DNA of 62,348 nucleotides from VGCC01 sp044375955 (GTDB lineage: Bacteria; Actinomycetota; Actinomycetes; S36-B12), in contig JBILLS010000005.1 of the NCBI GenBank assembly GCA_044375955.1, positions 1-62,348 of the forward strand, read 5' to 3'. Each line of letters opens with the position of its first letter. The stretch's first letter is position 1. The translations under genes were made by a program, and so were the position numbers. Positions 40,340 to 47,576 of the stretch are shown piece after piece. The notes beneath the pieces are model-generated. The model saw nothing but the letters and a program-made list of their open reading frames with translations, was not told where the DNA came from and searched no databases.

Positions 40340-40429
40340 GCGATTCCTTTCGGGGGTCGGAATCCGGATGCTATCCGCCTTGGCGTGGCCCGCAGCGCAC
40401 GCGCGGTCGATCCGTGGTGGGATCAAGCC

Positions 40430-41104
40430 ATGGTCGACCCGATCCGACATGCGATAGCGGATCTACGGGTGACGTATGCGCAGGGAACCTTCGAACCGGC
40501 CGACCTGGTGGAGCACCCGCTGGCACAGTTCCGCACCTGGTTCGACGCCGCGGTCGAGGCCAGAATCGACGAACCCAACGCGATGGTGCTCGCCACCGCC
40601 GATGACGCTGGTCATCCCAGTTCCCGCACGGTCCTGCTCAAGGGGATCGACTCGCGCGGGTTCACCTTCTTCACCAACCTCGGCTCGCGCAAGAGTCGCG
40701 AGATCGTGGCGAACCCTCACGCAGCCATCACGTTTCCCTGGTACGCCCTGCACCGCCAGGTGAGTGCATGCGGCGTCGTAGAAGTACTTCCGCGTGCGGA
40801 GGTTGAGATCTATTTCCGGTCCCGGCCGCGGGAATCTCAATTGGGGGCGTGGGCGAGTGAGCAGTCCAGCGTGATCGCTGATCGAACCGTCCTCGATGAT
40901 CGCTGGCGGGAACTCGATCGTCGCTACCCCCAGGACATCCCGGTTCCCGAGCACTGGGGCGGGTGGTTGATCCGGCCGACGATGATCGAGTTCTGGCAGG
41001 GACGTCCCTCTCGACTACATGACCGCCTGCGCTTCCGCGCGAGTGCGGGTTACCCAGCACTCGATGACTCCGCATCGTGGGTCGTCGAACGGCTGGCGCC
41101 CTAG
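40430..41104 (+). CDS. pdxH: Pyridoxamine/pyridoxine 5'-phosphate oxidase
   Basis: A 224-aa FMN enzyme that oxidises PNP or PMP to pyridoxal phosphate. Recognised segments: the FMN-binding RTVLLKGIDSRGFTFFTN, SRKSREIVANPHAAITFPW, RSRPRESQLGAWASEQS and the C-terminal PTMIEFWQGRPSRLHDR. ATG at 40430 starts the conserved N-terminus; a GTG at 40385 would add 15 residues. Length matches the family. Confidence 0.93.
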   Translation: MVDPIRHAIADLRVTYAQGTFEPADLVEHPLAQFRTWFDAAVEARIDEPNAMVLATADDAGHPSSRTVLLKGIDSRGFTFFTNLGSRKSREIVANPHAAITFPWYALHRQVSACGVVEVLPRAEVEIYFRSRPRESQLGAWASEQSSVIADRTVLDDRWRELDRRYPQDIPVPEHWGGWLIRPTMIEFWQGRPSRLHDRLRFRASAGYPALDDSASWVVERLAP

Positions 41105-41125
41105 CCTGAGGTCTGCTCGAAAGGT

Positions 41126-41368
41126 CTATGCGCCGAGTCGCCGTGCGATCAGATCGTCCACACTGATCCCCTGCTCCTCGGCCTCACGCTTCAGGCGCTT
41201 GCGCAGTTCCTTGGGGACCTTGACCTTGACCGAAACCGTCTTTGGCTTCTTGACCGCATCGGCACTCGACGAGCCCTTACGCGCTGCGAGTGGGTTGGGC
41301 GCGGGTTCACTCGGTGACACGTCCGCCTTGCGCAGGGCGCGTCGGGGAGTGGAGTCGAACTCAGCCAC
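41126..41368 (-). CDS. Small basic ribbon-helix-helix-like partner of ParA (80 aa)
   Basis: Starts with GTG at 41368 and overlaps the ParA-like gene by 8 nt, so the two are coupled. The N-terminal 45 residues are disordered and charged (STPRRALRKADVSPSEP). The C-terminal 35 residues look like a beta-alpha-alpha ribbon-helix-helix: TVSVKVKVPKELRKRLKREA, then GISVDDLIARRLG. This resembles ParG/Arc-type DNA-binding partners of ParA ATPases rather than a ParB with a CTPase domain. The function could be plasmid-style partition or positioning of another cargo. Confidence 0.68.
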   Translation of the reverse strand: MAEFDSTPRRALRKADVSPSEPAPNPLAARKGSSSADAVKKPKTVSVKVKVPKELRKRLKREAEEQGISVDDLIARRLGA

Positions 41369-42131
41369 GTGACCCTCCCGGGACGAGATCATCGAGCAGC
41401 ACGTCGAACATGTTCGCGAGTTCCGTCCCTGCGGGGGATTCCCACGCGTGGATCGGCATGCCCGCGGCCTCGCTCTGCGGGATTGCATTGCGTTCGGGGA
41501 TGCGCGTGGGGGAGACGAGCGACCCGTAGAACTCCTCGAGCTCCTGGACACGATGACGGTGTTCCGCCACCGTCATGCGTGCGCGATTCACCACGACCAG
41601 CGAGCGCGCGAGGGCGGGATTGGTGGTTCGACGGATCGCGTCGATCGCTTCAAGGGCCTGCTGCGCCCCGCGAAGGGCGAAGAACCCGGGCTCGGTGACG
41701 ACGAGAGCGATGTTCGCCACGTGCAGGGCATTGCGCGTCATCTCTCCGAGTGAGGGCGGGCAGTCGATGAGCACGATGTCGTGCTGGCGCGGGATGCTCG
41801 CTAATGCGATGCGCAGGCGTTGCACGGAGTTCGCCCCGGTGGACTGGCTGCGGTTTTCCAGGGACGCCTCGGAGGCGAGTACCGACACATGGTCGCCCCA
41901 GGTGGTGGAGGTGATGGCCTCGGAGGCGATGCCGGGGCCGGAGTCGGCGAGGACGTCGCTGATGGTGAATCCCGGCTCGTCCACGCCGAGTCCGATGGTG
42001 GCGTTCGCCTGCGGGTCGAGGTCGATGACCAGCGTGCGCCAGTTGCGCTTCCACGCCGCACTCGCCAGGCCCAGGGTGACGGTGGTCTTGCCGACCCCGC
42101 CCTTCATGGACAGCACGGCAACAGTGGGCAC
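41361..42131 (-). CDS. ParA-family ATPase (orphan)
   Basis: A 256-aa deviant-Walker ATPase. MKGGVGKTTVTLGLA holds the signature lysine of the ParA/MinD family. LVIDLDPQANATIGLG is the A'-region, IVLIDCPPSLGEMTRNAL is Walker B, and VVVNRARMTVAEHRH is also typical. GTG at 42131 starts directly at the first beta strand, so it lacks the N-terminal DNA-binding extension of plasmid ParA. A small basic partner overlaps downstream, and photolyase lies upstream. No replication or chromosome-segregation genes are in the window, so this is not the oriC-linked parAB locus. Confidence 0.88.
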   Translation of the reverse strand: MPTVAVLSMKGGVGKTTVTLGLASAAWKRNWRTLVIDLDPQANATIGLGVDEPGFTISDVLADSGPGIASEAITSTTWGDHVSVLASEASLENRSQSTGANSVQRLRIALASIPRQHDIVLIDCPPSLGEMTRNALHVANIALVVTEPGFFALRGAQQALEAIDAIRRTTNPALARSLVVVNRARMTVAEHRHRVQELEEFYGSLVSPTRIPERNAIPQSEAAGMPIHAWESPAGTELANMFDVLLDDLVPGGSRG

Positions 42132-42163
42132 GCGGGAACAATAGAACCCCGAGGTGAACGACC

Positions 42164-43501
42164 TCAGCGACCCTTGATCGCCGCGAAATCCGCGAGGGCC
42201 ACCTGGCGCTCGTGCGCATGATCGACGATCGGTTCCGGGTAGCCGTGCGCGTACCCGTCGATGCAGTTCCACGGCTCGTGCACCGCCACACCAGGAATGT
42301 GGGCGAGCTCGGGTATGTAGCGCCGGACGTAGTCACCCTCGGGATCGAACTTCTGGCCCTGCCCGATCGGGTTGAACACCCGGTAGAACGGTGAGGCATC
42401 CGTTCCGCAGCCTGCTGTCCACTGCCACCCGTGACTGTTGCTGGCCACGTCACCGTCGCGCAGCATGCGCATGAAGTACTCAGCGCCGTGCTGCCACGGC
42501 AGGTGCAGATCCTTGACGAGGAAACTCGCCACCACCATGCGCACGCGATTGTGCATCCAGCCCTCGTCGCGCAGTTGACGCATGCCCGCATCCACGAACG
42601 GGAATCCGGTCATTCCCGCTCGCCACGCCTCGAGGAACTCCTCGGCCTGTGTCCCGGTTGTCCAGCGCATGATCGTGTCGTAGCGCGCGTCGAGGGAGCG
42701 TGTTGTGCTCGTGGGATTGTGGAAGAGGACGTCGGCGTAGAACTCGCGCCAGCAGATCTCCTTGCGGAACACCTCGTCCGTGTCGGTGAGGTCGGCGAGC
42801 AGGGAACGCGGGTGGATCTCACCGAAGCGCAGGAACTGGCTCAGGCTCGACGTTCCTGCGAGGTCGGGTCGATTGCGCAACTCCGCATAGTCCGCCAGGC
42901 CCGTGGTGCGGAAGGTCTCCCACCGCTGCCAGGCGGCGTCCTCCCCGGCGGCGGGCAGCTCGATGGCGAGCGGAGGGGGAGTGGGGTAGCCCTCACATTC
43001 GACCGGCATCCACCACTCGACATCCCCCGGATCATCGGCCGGTGCGCGCCAGCCGTGCTGCATCCACGCCTTGTAGAAGGGGGTGTAGACGCGGTAGGCG
43101 GTGCCGTCGGACTTCGTCACCCGTCCCGGTGCCACCGCGTAGGGGGAACCTGTGCGCACCAGCGGCGTGGCCCCGAGAGCGGCTTCGACGCGGGTATCTC
43201 GGACCTGGCCGTAGGGGGAGTAGTCCGCGGCGATGTGGACAGCATCGGCCGAGGCCGCCTGCGCGATCCGCGGCACCACGTCCTCGGGTCTCCCGTGGAT
43301 GAGCAGCAGGTTGCGTCCCAGGCTGGCCCCGAGCGACCGCAGGGAGGCCACCAGGTAGTTCTGCCGGACCGCCCCGGCCCGGTCCCAGAGGACCGGGTCC
43401 ACCACGAAAAGGGGCACCACGGGCCCGGATTCCGCTGCGGCCAGGAGGGCCGGGTTGTCGCGGAGCCGCAGGTCCCGGCGGAACCACAGGACCGAGGCCA
43501 T
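42164..43501 (-). CDS. phr: Deoxyribodipyrimidine photolyase (CPD class I)
   Basis: A 445-aa FAD enzyme that splits cyclobutane pyrimidine dimers with light. The N-terminal antenna domain starts LWFRRDLRLRDNPALLAA; the C-terminal FAD domain has ICWREFYADVLFHNP, GMTGFPFVDAGMRQL, WMHNRVRMVVASFLVKDL and DGDVASNSHGWQWTAGCG followed by FNPIGQGQKFDP. The tryptophans of the electron-transfer chain appear present. It suggests a habitat exposed to light. The ParA-like gene is encoded 32 nt downstream on the same strand. Confidence 0.94.
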   Translation of the reverse strand: MASVLWFRRDLRLRDNPALLAAAESGPVVPLFVVDPVLWDRAGAVRQNYLVASLRSLGASLGRNLLLIHGRPEDVVPRIAQAASADAVHIAADYSPYGQVRDTRVEAALGATPLVRTGSPYAVAPGRVTKSDGTAYRVYTPFYKAWMQHGWRAPADDPGDVEWWMPVECEGYPTPPPLAIELPAAGEDAAWQRWETFRTTGLADYAELRNRPDLAGTSSLSQFLRFGEIHPRSLLADLTDTDEVFRKEICWREFYADVLFHNPTSTTRSLDARYDTIMRWTTGTQAEEFLEAWRAGMTGFPFVDAGMRQLRDEGWMHNRVRMVVASFLVKDLHLPWQHGAEYFMRMLRDGDVASNSHGWQWTAGCGTDASPFYRVFNPIGQGQKFDPEGDYVRRYIPELAHIPGVAVHEPWNCIDGYAHGYPEPIVDHAHERQVALADFAAIKGR

Positions 43502-43560
43502 GGCCCCACCGTAGGGCTCCCGGTTGCGGCGCGCCCCCGCCTCTGGCAGCCTGACCCCAG

Positions 43561-43649
43561 CAAGGGGAGTATCCCCACGCCGATGGCCGTCAATACGGTG
43601 CGAAGCACCCGGTCATCGGGCCGACATCAGTCGGTGGCGAGAGACCTTG
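43561..43649 (+). promoter_or_regulatory. Candidate manganese riboswitch (yybP-ykoY type)
   Basis: The outer stem CAAGG (43561-43565) pairs with CCTTG (43645-43649). Just inside are the two hallmark motifs of the yybP-ykoY class: GGGGAGTA (43564-43571) at the 5' side and GGCGAGAGACC (43636-43646) at the 3' side, with an internal GTCAATACGGTGC resembling the conserved middle element. Several inner stems are clear: GTGC-GAA-GCAC, CCCG-GTCAT-CGGG and CCGAC-ATCA-GTCGG. A further hairpin (43653-43674) and a Shine-Dalgarno (43679-43685) follow as a possible expression platform. The class senses Mn2+ and normally precedes exporters such as TerC or MntP. Confidence 0.65.
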
Positions 43650-43652
43650 TGG

Positions 43653-43674
43653 CAGGAGCGGCTGCGGCCGCCTG
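43653..43674 (+). other. Hairpin between riboswitch candidate and ribosome site
   Basis: CAGG-AG-CGGC, loop TGCG, then GCCG-CCTG forms an 8-bp stem with a 2-nt bulge. No U-tract follows, so it is more likely part of an expression platform affecting the AAGGAGG at 43679-43685 than an intrinsic terminator. Confidence 0.45.
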
Positions 43675-43743
43675 ACACAAGGAGGCACCCATCACCTATC
43701 CGTCTCTCCCGCCTGTTCCTTCCATGACTGATGAGAGGTTGCA

Positions 43744-44244
43744 ATGATCGCTGTGGAGCAAGGTCCGATCCGTGAGTCGTACAAGGGTCCCGCATGTGTC
43801 ACGCCGCGAGGACGCCAACTCATCGAGGAGCGCATTACCGATATTCGCGAGCGCAGGCTCAACGAACTTCGGCCGCTCCTCGTCGAGCACGAGCGTGACG
43901 AGCGCTACGTCACCGAGTTCGAGAACCTGCTCGAGGAGGCCGCCCGCTGGGAGGCTTTCCTGAGCGAGGCGAAGGTCCTGGATCCGAAGGCCGCCGTGAA
44001 GGCCGGCCGCGTCGACCTCGGGGTCCGGGCCCGCATCCGTACCCAGAGCGGTGACGAGATCTGGGTCATTCCGGTGCACCCCGCCGAAGGGTTCCTCGAC
44101 GACGAGCGCATCTCCGCGGCATCGCCCCTAGGGTCTGCCATCCTTGGCGCTCGTAAGGGCGAGACCGTCGAGGTCGACGCACCGGTGGGAACCTGGCAGT
44201 GCGTAATCCTCGACGTGGCTCGGGAATCACTACCTCGGACCTAG
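43744..44244 (+). CDS. GreA/GreB-family (Gfh-like) RNA polymerase secondary-channel factor
   Basis: A 166-aa protein with the two-domain Gre architecture: an N-terminal coiled coil (TPRGRQLIEERITDIRE, then LVEHERDERYVTEFENLLEE) and a C-terminal FKBP-like domain (GVRARIRTQSGDEIW, RISAASPLGSAILGARKG, ETVEVDAP). At the coiled-coil tip the Asp/Glu pair of catalytic GreA is not clearly kept, with a Tyr where GreA has Glu44, so it may be an inhibitory or regulatory Gfh1/Rv3788-like factor rather than a cleavage factor. It is first in line after the riboswitch candidate and 24 nt before SbtA. Confidence 0.8.
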   Translation: MIAVEQGPIRESYKGPACVTPRGRQLIEERITDIRERRLNELRPLLVEHERDERYVTEFENLLEEAARWEAFLSEAKVLDPKAAVKAGRVDLGVRARIRTQSGDEIWVIPVHPAEGFLDDERISAASPLGSAILGARKGETVEVDAPVGTWQCVILDVARESLPRT

Positions 44245-44268
44245 CCGGGGGAGAAGAGGAGGTGAGGC

Positions 44269-45228
44269 GTGAGCGCCGAACTCCTCACCGCCAGCATCTT
44301 CTCCGTCCCGGTCCTGGCCTTCGCGCTCGGCATCATCGCCGCGCTGCTGCGGGCAGATCTACGGCTGCCCGATGCGGTGTATCAGGCCATCTCGATGTAC
44401 CTGCTGCTCGCGATCGGCCTCAAGGGCGGCGTGGCGCTGCGCGAGGCGTCGTTCGCCGACGTCATCGGCCCGGTCGGTGCGGCGATCGCCCTGGGCGTCG
44501 TCATCCCGATCATCGCGTTCGTCGTCCTGCGCGGTGTCACCAAGCTCGGTCCGATCGATCGCGGGGCGATGGCTGCGCACTATGGCTCGACATCGTTGGT
44601 CACCTTCACGGCCGCGCTGGTCTTCCTCGATGCAAGTTCCATTCCCTACGAGGGATACGTCGTCACTCTGCTGGCGATCATGGAGATCCCGGGCATCCTC
44701 GTCGGGCTCATGCTCGCTGGGCGCGGATCACGCACGTCGTCGTGGGGGAAGTCCCTGCGCGAGGTCCTGACCGGTCGGTCGATCCTGTTACTGGCCGGAG
44801 GATTGGTGATCGGTGTGATCACCGGACCAATGGGTTACGAACGGGTCGAGCCGTTCTTCGGCACGTTGTTCACCGGGATCCTCGCCCTGTTCCTGCTCGA
44901 GATGGGTGTTCTCGCCGGTCGGCGCCTGGGCAGCATCCGCGAGGCCGGATGGGGATTGCTCGGATTCGCGATCCTCTTCCCGATCGCCACGGGTGCCCTC
45001 GGCATCGTCGTGGGAACCGCGGTCGGACTGTCCCCCGGGGGAGCGATGGTGCTGGGTGTACTGAGTGCGAGCGCGTCGTATATCGCGGCACCCGCGGCGG
45101 TCCGCCTCGCACTTCCCACGGCCAACCCCGGAATCACTCTCACCACCAGCCTGGGCATCACCTTCCCCTTCAATCTCGTCATCGGCATCCCGCTGTATTG
45201 GTGGATCGCCCACTCACTGCCGTTCTAG
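44269..45228 (+). CDS. sbtA: SbtA-type sodium-dependent bicarbonate transporter
   Basis: A 319-aa membrane protein with about ten helices in two inverted five-helix halves, the SbtA/DUF897 fold. Matching segments are LPDAVYQAISMYLLLAIGLKGG near residue 33, the substrate-region AAHYGSTSLVTFTAAL (SbtA-like), and in the second half LSASASYIAAPAAVRLALP. Cyanobacterial SbtA imports bicarbonate with Na+ for carbon concentration. The next gene encodes an SbtB-like PII protein 10 nt later, strongly supporting the assignment. In a heterotroph, the role could be anaplerotic bicarbonate uptake; the true substrate is unverified. Confidence 0.9.
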   Translation: MSAELLTASIFSVPVLAFALGIIAALLRADLRLPDAVYQAISMYLLLAIGLKGGVALREASFADVIGPVGAAIALGVVIPIIAFVVLRGVTKLGPIDRGAMAAHYGSTSLVTFTAALVFLDASSIPYEGYVVTLLAIMEIPGILVGLMLAGRGSRTSSWGKSLREVLTGRSILLLAGGLVIGVITGPMGYERVEPFFGTLFTGILALFLLEMGVLAGRRLGSIREAGWGLLGFAILFPIATGALGIVVGTAVGLSPGGAMVLGVLSASASYIAAPAAVRLALPTANPGITLTTSLGITFPFNLVIGIPLYWWIAHSLPF

Positions 45229-45238
45229 GAGGTACCCC

Positions 45239-45577
45239 ATGACTCTTCCGCGTACCCGCATGAAGTGCCTGACCATCGTCGCGGAGTCCCTCATTGAGCA
45301 GCGGGTGGTGGATGACCTGCGGGCATGCGGTGCACGAGGCTGGACCATCACGGCGTCGCGGGGTGTCGGCCCCAGCAACCGCCGGGTGAGCGAGCTGGAG
45401 GGTGGCAACATCAGGATCGATGTGATCGTGGACGAGTCCGTCTGCGAGCGGATCTGGGATGCCCTGGAGCGCGAGTACTTCTCCGACTACGCCGTGACCG
45501 CCTGGCTTTCCGATGTCGAAGTTGCTCGACCCGAGAGGTACTCCCACGACAACGTTGGTAGCGTCGGAGATAGTTAG
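45239..45577 (+). CDS. sbtB: SbtB-type PII-like regulator
   Basis: A 112-aa PII-superfamily trimer subunit. The ferredoxin-like beta-alpha-beta repeats are CLTIVAESLIEQRVVDDLRAC, WTITASRGVGPSNR (T-loop region) and IRIDVIVDESVCERIWDAL, with the family C-terminus YFSDYAVTAWLSDVEVARPERY. In cyanobacteria SbtB binds adenylyl nucleotides including cAMP and controls SbtA. The redox R-loop with a cysteine pair found in some cyanobacterial SbtB is absent. ATG at 45239 has AGGAGG upstream. Gene order sbtA-sbtB is conserved. Confidence 0.88.
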   Translation: MTLPRTRMKCLTIVAESLIEQRVVDDLRACGARGWTITASRGVGPSNRRVSELEGGNIRIDVIVDESVCERIWDALEREYFSDYAVTAWLSDVEVARPERYSHDNVGSVGDS

Positions 45578-45583
45578 AAGCGC

Positions 45584-45628
45584 GACGCGATCCGGCGTGA
45601 CGCGATCCGGCCTAACGCGAACCGGGAG
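45584..45628 (+). repeat. Three tandem 15-bp repeats upstream of DtxR-family gene
   Basis: GACGCGATCCGGCGT, GACGCGATCCGGCCT and AACGCGAACCGGGAG follow one another without gaps between sbtB and the DtxR-type gene. The third copy grades into the ribosome site (GGGAGGTGAC). They do not resemble the AT-rich iron box bound by IdeR. They could be binding sites for another regulator or a slippage product. Confidence 0.75.
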
Positions 45629-45633
45629 GTGAC

Positions 45634-46323
45634 ATGAGCGACCTCATCGACACGACCGAGATGTACCTGCGGACCATCTACGAACTCGAGGAAGAGGGCA
45701 TCGTTCCGATGCGCGCGCGCATCGCCGAGCGCCTCGGGCAGAGCGGCCCCACTGTGTCTCAGACCGTTGCGCGCATGGAGCGCGACGGTCTCGTCGTCGT
45801 CGAATCGGATCGCCATCTCACGCTCACCGAGCGTGGTCAGCGCGCAGCCATCAGGGTCATGCGCAAACACCGGCTCGCCGAGTGCATGCTCGTGGAGATC
45901 CTGAAGATGCCCTGGGAGGAGGTGCACGAGGAGGCCTGTCGATGGGAGCACGTGATGAGTGACGCGGTGGAGCGCAGACTCCTCGATGTCCTCGGTCACC
46001 CCACCAGCAGCCCCTATGGCAATCCGATCCCCGGCCTGGCCGAACTGGATCCCACTGCGTCGGACGCGGCCGTCGGGCTCCAGGGACTACGTCCCCTGAC
46101 TCACGTGGTCAGTCCCGATGTGCAGCGCGTCACCGTGCGTCGCCTCGCGGAGACCATCCAGACCGATGCCGATGTCATGACGCGTCTGCGCAGGGTGGGC
46201 GCCCTCCCCGGCGCGGACGTGAAGGTGTACCGGGCAGCGGAGGGGATCATGATCGGCAGCGCGGGTGAGTACGCGGAGATCCCCGAGGACGAGGCCGTCC
46301 ACGTGTTCGTCGAGTCGAACTAG
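45634..46323 (+). CDS. ideR: DtxR/IdeR-family metal-dependent repressor
   Basis: A 229-aa regulator with the full three-domain layout: winged-helix (DTTEMYLRTIYELEEEGIVP, IAERLGQSGPTVSQTVARME), dimerisation and metal-binding domain (LTERGQRAAIRVMRKHRLAE, MLVEILKMPWEEVHEEACRWEH with the Cys/His/Glu ligands), and a C-terminal SH3-like domain (LRRVGALPGADVKVY). The presence of this third domain fits IdeR/DtxR, activated by Fe2+, although MntR-type Mn2+ sensing in actinobacteria is also known. It closes the riboswitch-Gre-SbtA-SbtB run, 56 nt after sbtB. Its stop overlaps tmsB convergently by 4 nt. Confidence 0.9.
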   Translation: MSDLIDTTEMYLRTIYELEEEGIVPMRARIAERLGQSGPTVSQTVARMERDGLVVVESDRHLTLTERGQRAAIRVMRKHRLAECMLVEILKMPWEEVHEEACRWEHVMSDAVERRLLDVLGHPTSSPYGNPIPGLAELDPTASDAAVGLQGLRPLTHVVSPDVQRVTVRRLAETIQTDADVMTRLRRVGALPGADVKVYRAAEGIMIGSAGEYAEIPEDEAVHVFVESN

Positions 46324-47576
46324 ACGATTGCAGGCGAGCGCGTACTGAAGTCGGGCCGGAGCGGCATCCCCGACCTCCCACCGGGAGCGAGCTTCACTCC
46401 GAGGGTCTGGTGCAACTGGATCGTGTCGAGATCGAAACCGAGGCGCGACGCGGCCATGTAGAGCCGCCAGACACGCGCGGTGCCCAGCCCTGCTTCGGCG
46501 ACCGCCTCGTCCCAGTGGTCCTCGAGGTTCTGGCACCAGTGCATGAGCGTGAGGGCGTAGTGCTCGCGCAGATTCTCCTCATGCCGGATCTCGAAACCGG
46601 CATCGTTCATCACGCTCATGATGTGACCTGGTCCGGAGAGTTCACCATCCGGGAACACGTACCGGTTGATGAAGGAGCGGCGGTAGTGGGTGGGATCGGC
46701 GTTGCTCGGGCGAGTGATGGTGTGGTTGAGCATCCGACCCTCGTACTTCAACTTCCCGAAGAGGAAGGAGAAGTAACTCGGGTAGTTCGCGCGGCCGATG
46801 TGTTCCGTCAGACCGATCGAGGAGATCGCGTCGAATTGTGTCTCTGGGACATCGCGGTAGTCGCTGAACCGAACTTGGGCGCGATCTGCGAGACCGGCCT
46901 CCTCGATCGCCTGCTGTCCCCATTGCGCCTGCTGTGCCGAGAGGGTCACGCCGATCGCGGTGACGCCATAGTTCTTGACGGCGTGCAGCACCATGCCGCC
47001 CCAGCCGCATCCGACGTCGAGGAGTCGCATCCCTGGCTGCAGCCCCAATTTGCGGCAGACCAGATCGAACTTCTCCTCCTGTGCCACCTCGAGTGAGGCG
47101 CCCGCGTACGGGAAGACCGCGCAGGTATAGGCCATCGACGGTCCCAGCACCCAGCGGTAGAAACGGTTGCTCACGTCGTAGTGATGGTGGATCGCCTCGG
47201 CATCGCGGTTCTTCGAATGCCGGCGTCCACGCAGGGTGCGTTCCTGTGGCGGTGGGGTGGGCCGCTTGATGGCGAAGGGCGCGAACGTGCGACCAAGGGC
47301 GAACTTGTCCGACCAGGTCAGGTGCGACAGATCCATGGGGTACAAGCGGCTGAGTGCGGTGTAGGCGTCACCGATGATCTCGAGGTCACCGCTGACGTAG
47401 GCACGGGCGAGGCCGAGTTGATTGGGGGACGAGGCGAGGTACTCGACCGCGCGCGGAGTGCGGATCTCGAGGATGACGTCGTTGTCCTGAGGCCCGGAGG
47501 TCGAACCGTCGTAGGCCCGGAAACTCACGTTCCGATCAGGTGTCACGATCAGGGAGAAGGCGTCTGCGAGCTTCAC
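46320..47576 (-). CDS. tmsB: Cfa-family SAM methyltransferase, probable oleate C10 methylase
   Basis: A 418-aa cyclopropane-synthase-like methyltransferase. An N-terminal region precedes the SAM-binding motif LLDVGCGWGGMVLHAVKNYG; downstream are VTLSAQQAQWG, SIGLTEHIGRANYPSYF and the C-terminal LTLMHWCQNLEDHWDEAV. By itself it could be a cyclopropane synthase, but a 4-nt overlap with an FAD reductase gene makes the TmsB/BfaB/UfaA1-type role far more likely: methylation of oleate to 10-methylene-stearate, precursor of tuberculostearic acid. GTG start at 47576. Its stop meets the DtxR-family gene. Confidence 0.88.
   Translation of the reverse strand: MKLADAFSLIVTPDRNVSFRAYDGSTSGPQDNDVILEIRTPRAVEYLASSPNQLGLARAYVSGDLEIIGDAYTALSRLYPMDLSHLTWSDKFALGRTFAPFAIKRPTPPPQERTLRGRRHSKNRDAEAIHHHYDVSNRFYRWVLGPSMAYTCAVFPYAGASLEVAQEEKFDLVCRKLGLQPGMRLLDVGCGWGGMVLHAVKNYGVTAIGVTLSAQQAQWGQQAIEEAGLADRAQVRFSDYRDVPETQFDAISSIGLTEHIGRANYPSYFSFLFGKLKYEGRMLNHTITRPSNADPTHYRRSFINRYVFPDGELSGPGHIMSVMNDAGFEIRHEENLREHYALTLMHWCQNLEDHWDEAVAEAGLGTARVWRLYMAASRLGFDLDTIQLHQTLGVKLAPGGRSGMPLRPDFSTRSPAIV

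Noticed and set aside
42431..43675. 414-codon forward frame opposite photolyase.
   Set aside because: Photolyase on the reverse strand has complete FAD and antenna motifs; the forward product has none.
45584..45628. CRISPR or iron-box interpretation of the 15-bp repeats.
   Set aside because: The units are contiguous without spacers, so they are not CRISPR, and they lack the AT-rich palindrome of IdeR boxes.
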